Below the pieces are notes generated by a model. That model did not search any database, was not told where the DNA came from, and saw only the letters and a program-made list of their open reading frames with translations. Shown piece after piece: positions 35,196 through 46,499 of a DNA stretch of 64,000 bases. Origin of the DNA: Linyphia triangularis. Its lineage: Eukaryota; Arthropoda; Arachnida; Araneae; Linyphiidae. The position numbers and the translations under genes are program-made. Each line of letters begins with the position of its first letter. The stretch's first letter is position 1. Where the stretch lies: positions 30,379,330 through 30,443,329 of the forward strand of contig OZ021733.1 of the NCBI GenBank assembly GCA_963978545.1. Direction: 5' to 3'.

Positions 35196-35425
35196 TGTGG
35201 GAGTAGACGATCAGAGAAGGGACACTTGCTGAGTGTAGAATCCAGCTTTAATGAATCCTTATTGCCTCTTATCTCATACTACATCAGGCACAAGCTCCTT
35301 TCTTACGTATATTCACATCGAGAATGTTCAGTGATTTGTCTCTCTAATCAGAATGAGGAATACCTCCCTCTGCCGCTAGGAGTCGCCACGAGGGGTTCTC
35401 TAGTGGTGCGCCCCCTATCTCCACA
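35196..35425 (-). repeat. 5' LTR of the retrotransposon
   Basis: 230 bp, two mismatches to the 29120-29349 copy. It is followed (plus strand) by TTTA, matching the four bases before the other LTR. Confidence 0.93.
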
Positions 35426-36246
35426 TTTATAAATTTGCAACCAAAGTCAAAGGTATTGTTATATTGACCAGTTCAACAGTTTTAATTTAAATTCATGAAA
35501 AAATGAATAATTACTTGATTTGAGGATGAATAATTACTTGAAAAATGCATTGCATATGCATCTCAAATTTGAGATGTCTACTTACATTGAAACCAACCTG
35601 CAAAACATCCGATGGGGCTCGATTCGATGACGTTTCACATGTGAATTGAATATATTGCCTCTGGTCAATGAGTTTTGACATAGCGATAGTTAAAAATAGG
35701 TGTTTTACCATGATTCTTGATATTTTGAAAAGAAGTTGAGCAAACATGGAACTAGCTTCAAATTTTAATATTATATTTAATTCAGAATTTATTTTGAGAA
35801 TTGGATCCTACCTGAGTTAAGAATAAACACCGTTTCTTCAATTTTAAGAATGCACAAATTTTATTTGACAATTTCAAATTGCTTGTATGATTTTGCTTTT
35901 TAAAGGGTGTAGGTTCTTGACTCAGATTCTTTACTAAATGCTCATGAATTTTTTTTTTGGTAACAGTAACTAGGTTTGCTTTATCTACATTTTACATATT
36001 ATTTGGGAGAGAGGGAGGGGGGGGGGGTGAAAATTCTGTAACTGTGACGTTTATTATTTAACTTTAACACAGCATTATGCGATGGCTTAGTTCTAGTGGA
36101 GCCCCTTATTTAGAGAAGAACATTTTTTATTCTCTGTATAGAAATTCTTCCGTTGATGGCATCGGATTGTAAGTTACGTTAATAATTTAATAGGATATCA
36201 AATATTAATGTAAGACAAATCACTTCTTCCGATCATATATCCTATT

Positions 36247-36368
36247 GTTTTTATTTTGATATTTACTTTTTTCCCGAAAAATGTTTGAGTATTTAAATGT
36301 CGTCTATATGGACGACATTTAAATACTCAAACATTTTTCGAGAAAAAAGTAAATATCAAAATAAAAAC
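36247..36368. repeat. Near-perfect 122-bp palindrome
   Basis: Arms of about 58 nt with a single internal mismatch (CCCGAAAA versus CTCGAAAA) around a 6-nt centre GTCGTC-TATATG-GACGAC. It lies inside the outer hAT-type element. Probably a MITE of fully paired type or an unprocessed inverted duplication. Confidence 0.9.
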
Positions 36369-36868
36369 ATTTTGCAGAGAAAATCTTACTCTTACATTTT
36401 GAAAAACAAAGAGCGAAAATGAATGCAATGGATATTTATTGTAGCCACTTTTTTCGCACCGTTATACTAGAGGACCAACGTGCAATCGCCGTCTCTACAA
36501 AAAATGGCCATTCCTTTACAGAGAAGTCCACCCCAGAGCAGAGCGATCAGGGATGTTTTAGAAATTTTGTATTTATGCTATGGCAAAACAGGATGTCACG
36601 TGAAAGTCGCAACCTTATATGCCCTATCGGTTTAAAATTCAAGGTCGTCCGAAGAAGGGGTCATTTTGTCCCCAGGAAAACTAGCATTTTTAAAAGAAGG
36701 GTCGCTTTTTTGCAGTAATGATTGTGATTGATTAAAAAATTTTCGAGTTTGTTGCAAGAGCTCCCTGCTCCCTTCACAATAGTTAATGTCTAATGACAGA
36801 ATAAATAAGTTTTAAGCTCTTTTTTTTTTAAATATTAAAAAAATCCCACAACAAAACAATATTAACAA

Positions 36869-36948
36869 GCTTATTTGTAAGTGAGGCCAGGGTCCAAAAA
36901 AGTGAGTGGTCCCAGGCCCCCCTTGGCCCCCTGCACCAGCCGCCACTG
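36869..36948. repeat. Additional right end of the CAGTGGCGGC hAT family
   Basis: The sequence GGCCCCCTGCACCAGCCG continues to CCACTG at 36948, the same terminal sequence as at 37617. No left end with a matching 8-bp duplication (CCGACAAT follows it) was found, so it is a truncated copy nested within the outer element. Confidence 0.6.
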
Positions 36949-37629
36949 CCGACAATCAAGAAGAGACCATCCCAGTTTTTGTGCGAAATAAGTTAGTTTC
37001 TTTCATTCAACTTATTTTTTCAAACGGTCACAGATGAGCATAAAAAATATCTTAGTTGGGCATTTCAAATTCATTCCTTCAGCAGCGAATTATAGTATGA
37101 CTTACATCGTTAAACTTTATGAGCCTAGTAATAAAATAAAAAATATCGATGCGTAACATTCATATTGGGTCTCTGATCTAATGAGATTAACTTTTATTTC
37201 GGCCGGGGATCTCCTTATCCTATAAATCAGAAGACAGTGCCAAAACACGAAACTCAGGAATTTTGTAATTTGAGAACCACTCAAGGGGTATAGACTTGCA
37301 GGATATTGCAGGTGGCGAAAGTCAGTCTCTCACCCCCGCCCCTTCATCTTTTTTCCAGCCCTTTTCTTCTACGTGCAAAGGAAAAGAAGCTCAATCAGGC
37401 GACTTAAATATTCATCCATAAGGAAATTTATTAGTTGAGTGAAAGTGGTCAGTTTCAAGATTAAAACTTCAGATAAATCAGTATATTAACTAGTAACTAA
37501 TAAAAAATTTAAAAAAAAAATCATTTGTAAAAAAAAAAAAAAATGTGGGGGGAACTGACCAAAAAAGTGAGGGGGCCCGCCCCCCCCCCCCGTGACCCCC
37601 TGCACCAGCCGCCACTGGTAAGCTATGAT

Positions 37630-40600
37630 TGTTTTGCGAAGTACTAGATAATTTTATTTTTCTGAAAATAAAACACTAATTCGCAATTTTTAAAGAAAAA
37701 CGATAAAAAAAAATTAAGGACAGGATCAGTCCCGAGGGGAGGATTTAATTCTAACCCCTCCCCCGTGTTGGCATGTCTGTCTTATTTGTACAGTTGTATT
37801 TTCCATGTCGAAGTGTAATTTCTATTCGGTTTTACAAGTTTTATTATTTTTTTCTGTAACTACACTTTGAAAGAATAAATAATAAAAAAAAAAAACTAAA
37901 AAAAAAACCCCAACAACATCGAAATGAATTTCTTGTACTTCTTAGTTCACGGAGGGAATTTTTTTAAAAGCATTTGATCTGTAAGTGGTATTTATTTCAC
38001 TGTCATTTTGAAAATTACGTTTTATTAAAGTTTTACAACCATGTCTTGATAAAAAATTAGCTTCGAAGCAACTGAAAAGATTCTGTGCGGTGAGTGAAAA
38101 ATTATATCTGGGGGTAGCGGTAAGTGGTAAAGTAAATCGGCTACATGTTTCGTCCGACGCTCGTGTTTATCAGAGCCGGCGGGTCTCATACTCCCGTTGC
38201 AACTAATATAAACCTAAACGTTAGCGGTACTGCTCCCTAGTTATGCCTTCCGTCTCTCACTGCTCACACCATTAACGAGGTTTAAGTGCATCGGGTAAGA
38301 TACGTATGATGTTTTATGACAATCTCGCAACATAAATAATTTAAAATTTAGAAGTACTTCATATTGTAAAGTGATAATCACTCAAAATGACGAGTTTAGT
38401 TAGTTCACTGGATAACGCCATGTTAGAACTGGAGAAAAATACAGTTTCCGCTCTCCTCGTAACCAGCATCACTACCGCTCTACAGGAACTCTCCTACCGC
38501 TCACCACCCGTATCGTACTCGAAGCCTTTTAATAGTGAGCTTTTGTTCATTTCATTGGAACTTATGTAAGACTTTATTTTTAGGAGGATTTCATTGAAAG
38601 GCAAAACTGGTAGCATCCTTGGGGCCAAACACAATATACTTTTAAAACAAATTAATTTTTGTTTTATTCCATTAACTAATCATAATGCATTATTTATTTT
38701 CCTTGCAATTGACTCTAATGCTTTTGCTTACGCTATACTCGAGGGGCAAGTGACACTATAGAACCTGTCATGTGCAACATTGCTAGCCAAAATCAAGCTG
38801 AAATCATCTCTTTTCACCACGATTTCTTCGAAATTCGATCATTAAGAGCCCTTAATACATATAAACCACAATTTTAACGTAGTCAAAATATATTTCTGAA
38901 TGTCTAAAATCCATTTAGAAGATCTGTTGAAGGAATTGAGTGTTTTAAACTTGATTATTTATCGTTTAATTACAAGACACTCCCAGATTCCCATTGAAAC
39001 TTATGCTTTACAAGCCAACCTATCAGTGGCCAGCCTTCTGCCAACTCGAAACGTCCTGGAACTTTTTTTCAACCCTCCTCCAATGCTTTGTTGGTAAGCA
39101 TGCCCCTCGCCTACTAATGGTGCCTCCACATTTTTTGTTAGTCGTTTCTGGCAACATGTCTTTTGTAGTCAGCTTGAGCTTCTCCAGTTTTGATGTTTTA
39201 ACCCGTTTTGTTCAAAGTAGCTCTGTTTCTTTGTTAATGAAAGTCATACATCTTGCATATGAATCTGAGATTTTGCTTTGATCAAAATTTATATTTAAGT
39301 GAGTACTCATTTATTTCATGTTCACCTTTCTCATTGATCTGTAAATTTTATTTTGTTGTTGATTGCATAGGTACCGTATACTGATATACTACTCTTTTAA
39401 AAGCCGATCTGTCATGATGTAAGCATGGCGGCATATTTTTTCTCTTTCAATGCGATTGGTGAAAGAACACTCCCTACTTTTTTCTATAATATATTGATGG
39501 CTTTTGATTGTTCTTCGTGTAATGTTCCCTAAATGTAAAATGATTTCGAATATTTTTGTACTGTTAGAATTGGTACCGTGTGTTTTCGTTTTCATTTGCT
39601 GCCATGATATACGCATGGCGGCCATTGTTCGTCTTGCTGATGCAGGGAACTGATTCACTGCTACCACTGGCCAACATTAAATATTTTTCTTTTGCACTTT
39701 TTATGTATTTCTGTAATTTTAAAATTTCTACCTTGGTTCGCTTTATTTCAGAAATAATATTAATCTACAATTATTTGATATTCTAAAATCGCAGACAGTT
39801 CAGTGGAAATACTGATTTTAAATTTTTTGACCACAATTTTAGCAATTTGAATGTTGCTTTAAAAATTAAAAACTGAGTTTTTTTAAATTTATCTGTTTTG
39901 TCCATATAGTATAATTGTGCAAGTTGCTTAGCTTTGAAATTTGAGGGTTTTTGCTGCAAGTTCAGATTTTTTGCTCCTATACATAAAATGGGTAAAATGA
40001 GTTTCCGTATGCAGCTATGACTATAAATGAAAGTTTATTTTGTCGCATGAAATCCTGTGTAAAATTGAAAATTAGCAAATTTGTTCAACACAATTGCATA
40101 TATTCAGGAATGTTATAAAAAAATATATTGAAATAATTAAATAATAAATTTAAGGAAACAAAATATGTCACTAATAAGGGACAAAAAAATTTCTTCACAG
40201 TATTTTTATAGTTAATGAAAAATCTTTTTCTTATTAACCAAGTTTTATTTACTGGTCGGTAGAGTCATCTTTGGTCTTTTTTACTACTTGCAAGTGTTGT
40301 GGAATGGCTCTCGTGAGTTATTTTGTTGTTTCAGGCAAAATGTTTCTCCAAATGTCCTGAATGAAATTTTTTAGCTCAGCCCCTATCTTAATTTCATGAT
40401 GTTTGAGTTTGCAATTGATTTCTTTGTTTTCAATTTAGATATATATTTAAAGAAGTAGAAAAACTATTTTAAAGTTAACATTTTATTTTTATGATAATTT
40501 TTATGCAATTGGGAAATATGATTTGAATGAAAATTTTATAAATAATTTGGGAGTTATTTTTCTGGTATTAGATTATTGGATTTGATTATATTTAAGATTC

Positions 40601-40940
40601 TAAATTTAGACAGATTGTGTGGGAACTCAAAAGAGTGTTTGTTAGGAAACGGATTTTTGCAAGGTACTTATTTACAACTTTATTTATTGAATAATTATCA
40701 TATCATTTATAGAGTTGATATTTTAAAACAGATATACATTTTTCACAGTCATTGTACAATTACTTTCAAAGATAAATCTGTGACTATTCTGGTGCTCTTT
40801 ATTTCAAGAAAATAATTAATAAATATTATTTAAACATTATTCTTAAGAATCATTATTATTAATAATATTGAAAAGATAAATAATTCAAAAACTGTACCTC
40901 AAAAAGAAAATAAAATCTGCACCTGAATATATCTAACAAT
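37630..40940. other. No recognised gene
   Basis: It contains A-rich low-complexity sequence (37870-37910) and a GC-richer patch at 38150-38300. A 60-codon frame at 38387-38569 starts MTSLVSSLDNAMLELEKNTV and has no recognised family. Two related CATGATGTAAGCATGGCGGC / CATGATATACGCATGGCGGC segments lie near 39412 and 39604. Confidence 0.45.
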
Positions 40941-40949
40941 CTAATTCCA

Positions 40950-41490
40950 TGAGCACGCAAGTGCGTGAACATGTTAACTAAATCATTTAAAGTATAGGGG
41001 GCACCATATTCGCGTCACATATTTACTCGCAAATCGCGGTCACCCGGTATGAGATATGGAAACTGTCCCTTCCTTGCAAACTCAAAGCATTTTTTTCTGT
41101 TAAAGTAATAGGTTTCTGTAAAGGCTTCTTACGGTGTGCACGTCCATTCAGAGAAGCTTTTTTGATAAAATTTCTCACCGTTTTGAGTTATTTCTGCAAC
41201 GTTGTAATCAATTTTTAAGGCATGTGTGACTTGAGGTGCACTTATTTGTGGATTATCTTGAAACTTACGATGGTATATTTCATTTATGCAAGCGGTTTAG
41301 CTTTGAAGATCTTCTGGATTGATCTCTATCCTCAAAAGTTTGAAGCTCACAGTGTCTTTCAATAATATATTGTACTATAGACTTCAATATATTTAAGATT
41401 TCACCAATTTTTTTCATAGATAATCCATCATTTCATAACTGAATCACCAACTCACGAGTAGCTTTAGTAATTCCATTTTAAGACAATCAG
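40950..41490 (-). pseudogene. Tc1-like transposase relic
   Basis: On the minus strand from about 41478, TKATRELVIQL, NDGLSMKKIGEIL and IERHCELQTFEDRDQSRRSS follow the helix-turn-helix and GRPR-like region of Tc1 transposases. TQVTHALKIDYNV-like and RKKPLQKPITLTEKNALSLQ parts fit the second HTH and the linker into the catalytic domain. Many stops and frameshifts; the DDE core is missing. The match is from pattern memory, with moderate confidence. Confidence 0.6.
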
Positions 41491-41499
41491 CTACAAGCT

Positions 41500-42720
41500 A
41501 AAATTAAACAATTATTGCTATCATTCATGTCTTCATGACACTTGCGTACGCTTCAGTTGAAAATTTACTGCAAGTCGTTTGGGGAAGACGTCAGAATTAA
41601 ATTTTATATTGCGTACAGAAACATTTTTTGTATGGCACTTAGCAACATCTCCTAAATATTTCAATTTAAATACTAGCTGTGTTTTATAAAAACAAACACT
41701 TATTATAAATTTATTTTAAAGACTCAAATTGAACATATGTCAGTAATTACTGAAGATATGAAGCAGAAGATTAAATGTTATGCTATTTTATTTGTAACTT
41801 TGTCTTGTGTACAGAGACTACTTTTACCCACTGTACGTGGGTCATTCTCCCAAAACAGGAAAAATGCATGTTACAACATTTTACCACTTTAAAAACAAGC
41901 ACGAAAATAATGAATTGCATTTTAATAACTTTCCCATGATCCAGGCTAACTTTCTCTTCAATAACATATTGAATTTTTCTTACATTTATATACATTTATA
42001 AATATATTTAAAAATATTTCAAGCATCCAAAAATCTTAATCCTGGCTTGTCACTAGAGCCATCTATGATGTTATAAAAGTTAAATAAATTAATAAAAAAA
42101 CTAATTTTCCAACAACAATTAATTTAATGCATTTATAATAAAGTGTTTTATACAATGGTAAATAATTTCATTGTTTTTTCTTTAAAAAATTACTAAAATG
42201 CATGTCGCTGAACAAAGAAAGCACATCTGTCCTGGCATATTGCATTACACTCAATATTTTAACTACAGAAGGTAACTGCATTCCATTTATTGTGCCTATT
42301 CCAAGAACTTTTATTTCTTTAATAAGCTGTGTGAATAATTATTCTTGGTTGACACCATTTTTTCACAGAATTTTGAAGTTCTATTCCATCAGAGTTGTGT
42401 TTAATTCACATCATTTTCCTCGCATCTCCAAAACATAAGAGATGTATAGAAAAAAAATTTATACTGCTATATAGAATACATATAAAGTCACCTTTTAGAA
42501 AACATATACATTAACCTGGCATATAAAGAACACATTAACAGCAAATCAGGATAATGATGCTTGTTATTTATTCAAAGTATTATTAAAATTGATATCAGTT
42601 TAACAGTACCCCACTACTATAGTTATTATATTTGAAACTTTTTTTAAAATATTAATTAGCATTTTCTTAAATTGCCTCATTTAAAAAATTGTATTATGAA
42701 CAGTGTCTTAGTAGGGTCAA
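41500..42720. other. AT-rich spacer, no recognised gene
   Basis: Only short frames (41783-41995 minus, 42202-42438 plus) without family signature. A run of microsatellite-like TA-rich DNA lies near 41990-42020. Confidence 0.45.
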
Positions 42721-42726
42721 AACACG

Positions 42727-43220
42727 TCAGATCAAACAAAATAATGGAAAAAGTTCACCCACCGTCTCAGATTTTCTCCAAATTTTGTATAATGGAATTA
42801 TGAGCTAGGATGGCCACAAATCTCTAATTTGAAGGCTCCATGATTTTTAATTACTGAGAAATTAATTATTGTAACTTTAAAATTTTCCGCGAGATGCACC
42901 ATTTTTCTTCTTAATTTCTTAAATAACTCCTTACCTATACAAGTTACTGAAGTGAAAGTTTGTTTCTAGGGGTAACTTTTTAAGCTGATTTCAAAAATGC
43001 AATCAGAAATTGTGTATATCCTATAGTTTTTGCATTAAACATATTTTTGCCAAAAAAAATTCAAGAATTTTTTTTGACATGTTTGATCAGGAGCACATGT
43101 TTTAAATTTTTATATGTTGTTAAGATGGTATACCACTACTTCCAGAAACAAATTCATCTTGACTTTCTGTCTCAGAGCTGAGAAAAAGATTATTGAATTT
43201 TCACAAGGAACGACTATAAA
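42727..43220 (+). repeat. Left terminal inverted repeat
   Basis: 494 bp pairing with 45348-45831. Landmarks shared in inverted orientation include GGATGGCCACAAATCTC, CCGCGAGATGCACCATTTTT and GGTATACCACTACTTC. Confidence 0.85.
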
Positions 43221-43484
43221 TGAGGAGTTTTGCTCTATACATCCAACAAAAGCTTTATTATGCATACAGTTTAACTTTTCTAGTAGCACATTCAAGGCAT
43301 AAAAAATACAATAATGCTAATATGGTATGTATATATGTATGTTCAAAACATAATTTATAGACTATAATAGCATATTACTTCCATATCTGATTTTAATTTA
43401 AAATATACGATAGTGTACACAGACTACAACTATAATTAATATTTTAAACAAAGCACATAAAACAGAATAGAAATAAAAGAAAAG

Positions 43485-44970
43485 CTATTTTCTAGCTGAT
43501 CTGAACTTATTAAGTAAGACACTAATACTTTTAATCATGTTGCTGTCAAGAACATATTGTCGTCCAGTCCTACCTTTCACTGAAGGTGCTGGTGTTACAC
43601 ACAACACATGCTCAAAAGGAACGGAGCAACTATCTTCTGAAGAAGGCCAAGATAATACATTAGTGTCGGTATGTGTCTGCATAAAATTTATCAGCAAGTC
43701 TGTTTCATCTTAATGCTTTTTCATAATACAGCCAATGAACCAGTTGTCATCATATACTACAGCTACATAAACTCCTGGTTGCAAGTCATTAGTGTTTATA
43801 CTGCTTACATGCTTTTTTCTGATAGTGAAACTAACTTTTAATCCCGAATTTGCATCATCTGATGACAATCGATACAGGGTCAACACGTCATTGTTGTTTG
43901 GAACAAACCTGTGGTAACTGCGAGTTTCAGGTATTGTTTTCACGGTTGAAAACTGGTTTCCAAGCTTTTGGCGTGTTTCTCAACATCAGCATGGGAAACA
44001 AAATTTTTTTTATATGATGTATGTTAGAATTAGCCCAGTTAAATAAATCAAGAGGGGTAAGTATGTGGTTGTTCTGGGTGGCCTGCAAACTTGCATGAGT
44101 TTTTACTGTGCCGCCAATCCCATCACATGGACTTTTCCCATGTGAAGTGGCGAAGAAGTTCCATTCAGCAGGGATGTTGAAATCTGTCTCATGCAAGCAC
44201 AAATTAATGAAGTTTTTATATTGTGCACTTGAACCATCACTAAAATAATGCATGTATTTTAAATCTGGCAATACTTGATATGTTGTATAATTACTTTTAG
44301 AAAGTAATCGGTGCAAAAGTTAATAATTTCAGGATCTCTTGTCCAGATGAAATTTTACATTTTTCTTTTTAGAGTTCAATCAGACACTCTAAATCTTCAC
44401 ATCCAACACACTGTTTTTCATTTGGTTGAGTCAGAGTCTGGAGGAACATTTAGCACTGTTGCAAGTTTCTTCTGCAAAACAGAACTAGCTTCTGCTGATT
44501 TTCTTTTCGTGTAGCTTTGTCGTTGTTTTTTTATTTACCCCATGCAATTTGACAGGTGTGCATCCAAGATTTGTAATACTTTGAATCAAAGCTTCAGCAG
44601 CTTCTGAGACAAAAAGTTCCTGAGGTGCACTTTCAGTTTCAGGCTGCCCCTTTGAAATAGCCTCATTATTGCATGATTCTTCAGTACCTGTTATTCGAGT
44701 TCAACACTGGGAACATAATTTTTGCCCTGGTTTAAGATAGCTGTTTTTTTTTTTTTTAAATTCCAATAACACAAATCTCAAACTCTTCTTGATACCTCTA
44801 CTGTGTGAATGAAATGGATCACAACAGTATCTCTGAAGTTGCTCACATGCAGAAAGGAAATTTTTTTCATGGTGAATACAAATGGTTGCATTATTATTAA
44901 ATTGTGCACTTGGAATTTCAAACCTAAGTGCAATAACTTCTTTTTGCTTCTCTAAAGCTATTCCATTCAA
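43485..44970 (-). pseudogene. Uncharacterised transposon-borne protein with zinc-ribbon-like N-terminus
   Basis: The fragments on the minus strand follow one order. 44970-44701 (EVIALRFEIPS, RYCCDPFHSH, LKPGQKLCSQC) suggests a CxxC zinc-binding start, ending at a TGA. 44700-44510 continues in the same frame (EAAEALIQSITNLGCTPVKL). 44480-44330 is frameshifted. 44316-43927 carries LKYMHYFSDGSSAQYKNFIN and EWNFFATSHGKSPCDGIGGT. 43943-43710 has TIPETRSYHRFVP. 43697-43485 is the C-terminus (LSWPSSEDSCSVPFEHVLCV). I recall this protein as a multi-copy, unnamed family in arthropods and cnidarians. The SDG and CDGIGG motifs could be acidic catalytic positions of an RNase-H-fold transposase; that is inference. 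Confidence 0.7.
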
Positions 44971-45347
44971 AAAACCCTGTTCTTCTTGAATAATTGGTTA
45001 CATGACACTCAGTCTGCAATCTATCGACAACAGTGCACTTTGACAATGTATCCAACATTGTTATGAATACTTGCTTTAACAATATACAGTAACACCTATT
45101 TTAAATTCTTATACTTAAAACCTTCCGTAAAACTAATCAGAACATAATTTTTTAACTCTCTATTAATGATAAATAGGTATTCTAACTGACAAGGCTCCAA
45201 ATCTATATAATCCTTTGTCTAGTCTTCAAGGTCATCAAAGATTTTTTGGCTAATTGGCAGAATTAAAAGTATATCTTTATTAAAAAAAATTGTATTGCCC
45301 TATATTGCATGTACATTTTGTGTGTGTGTGAAAAGAAAAATATTCAG

Positions 45348-45831
45348 TTTATAGTCGTTCTTTGTGAAAGTTCCAATAATTTTTTTCTCTGCTCTGAGAC
45401 AAAAAGCCCAGATGAATTTTTTTTTGAAGTAGTGGTATACCATCTTTACAACATATAAAAATTTAAAACATGTGCTCCTGATCAAACATGTCGAAAAAGA
45501 TTCTTGAATTTTTTTTGCAAAAAATTGTTTAATGCAAAAACTATAGAAGATACACAATTTCTGATTGCGTTTTTGAAATCAGCTTAAAAAGTTACCCCTA
45601 GAAACAAACTTTCACTTCAGTAACTTGTACAGGTAAGGAGTTATTTAAGAAATTAAGAAAAAAAATGGTGCATCTCGCGGAAAATTTTAAAGTTACAATA
45701 ATTAATTTCTCAGTAATTAAAAATCATGGAGCCTTCAAAATTGAGATTTGTGGCCATCCTAGCTCATAATTCCATTATACAAAATTTGGTGGAAATCTGA
45801 GACTGTGGGTGAACTACACTGTTTGATCTGA
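45348..45831 (-). repeat. Right terminal inverted repeat
   Basis: Inverted partner of 42727-43220, 484 bp. The outermost TTTGATCTGA mirrors TCAGATCAAA on the left. Confidence 0.85.
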
Positions 45832-46149
45832 TGTATATAGGGATTTTTTAAAATATTTTTTCCATCTCACAATTAACAAATTTTTGCAATGCTGTTTTTT
45901 CCCCTTGTTGTATAAAGTCTAAATTATAATAAGAAATATATAACATACATACATTTATGGTATCCTTTTTTAAAAAATATTTTAATATTGAAAAGTTGTC
46001 TGTTTTGCAAGAATGACACCTGGGGAGAGTTTCCGTATTCCTGTCCGCTTGGCACGATTTGCGATAAACGTCTTTAATATATTTCAAAATGATTGGAAAG
46101 CACTTTGCTTTTAGAAAACCTTTTCCATGCCAAGATCTTTTTAATTAGG

Positions 46150-46470
46150 GTTACTAAAAATGCTGCTTTTTCTTTTCAGGAGTGACCTAATAACTCTAAA
46201 AAGTATTTTGTAAATTACATACTCATTTAATATGCTTTGAAGTAATCTCCATCTGCCATAACATAATACACTTCTAGACTTGGCTGTAAAAGTTTTTGAA
46301 TTTTTTTTAAAAATCCTCTATAATTCTGATGTACAGTTTTCTTGTTATCTTCGACATCTTCAAACCTTGTTCCCTTCAGCAAATTTTTCTGTTTCGAAAA
46401 CATCAAAATGTCTGCTGGTGCTATGCCTGTTGAATATGGAGTGTGATTTATCTCCATGACTTCATGCTGG
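46150..46470 (-). pseudogene. mariner transposase C-terminal relic
   Basis: The minus frame reads HTPYSTGIAPADILMFSKQK, LKGTRFEDVEDNKKTV and ends VMADGDYFKAY. This corresponds to the mariner segment PPYSPDLAPSDY-LF..L...L.G.RF, in which the Asp of 'APAD' aligns with the third catalytic position, and to the terminal GDYFEG-like motif. Upstream parts are not recognisable. It lies 320 bp outside the long-TIR element. Confidence 0.75.
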
Positions 46471-46499
46471 GCAAAATATTTATTTTCTTACTACGCCCT

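Larger units (their letters stand above)
29120..35425 (-). mobile_element. Ty3/gypsy-type LTR retrotransposon carrying a host-like coiled-coil gene in place of pol
   Basis: Two 230-bp LTRs in direct orientation (29120-29349 and 35196-35425), each TGTGGGAG..CTCCACA, flanked by TTTA at 29116-29119 and 35426-35429. The minus strand carries, in order, a primer binding site, a repeat-containing leader, gag with a zinc knuckle, a protease, then the 423-codon coiled-coil frame up to the 3' LTR. There is no trace of reverse transcriptase, RNase H or integrase. The LTRs differ at two positions (29155/35231 region A/G; AAGCGCC/AAGCTCC), implying recent insertion. A hAT element is inserted between gag and protease. 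Confidence 0.92.
27668..37617. mobile_element. ~10-kb hAT-type element with 8-bp target duplication (outer shell of a nest)
   Basis: Ends are CAGTGGCGGCTCGTG at 27668 and, inverted at the right end, CAGTGGCGGCTGGTGCAGG ending at 37617. They are flanked by identical GTAAGCTA at 27660-27667 and 37618-37625. This is the same TIR family as the 11753-20212 element. Removing the LTR retrotransposon (29120-35425 plus its 4-bp duplication) leaves about 3.6 kb without a readable transposase. The interior carries an exon-like segment at 28201-28317, a near-perfect palindrome at 36247-36368 and a further right-end TIR at 36948. Confidence 0.85.
42727..45831. mobile_element. DNA-transposon-like element with ~490-bp terminal inverted repeats
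   Basis: The left arm 42727-43220 and right arm 45348-45831 are inverted copies with only scattered differences and small indels. Outer ends share TCAGATCAAAC; inner ends share CGACTATAAA. Between them on the minus strand lies a broken gene for an uncharacterised protein (43485-44970). No target duplication is certain. Long TIRs plus a single gene argue for a mobile DNA element and not a chance inverted duplication. Confidence 0.8.
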
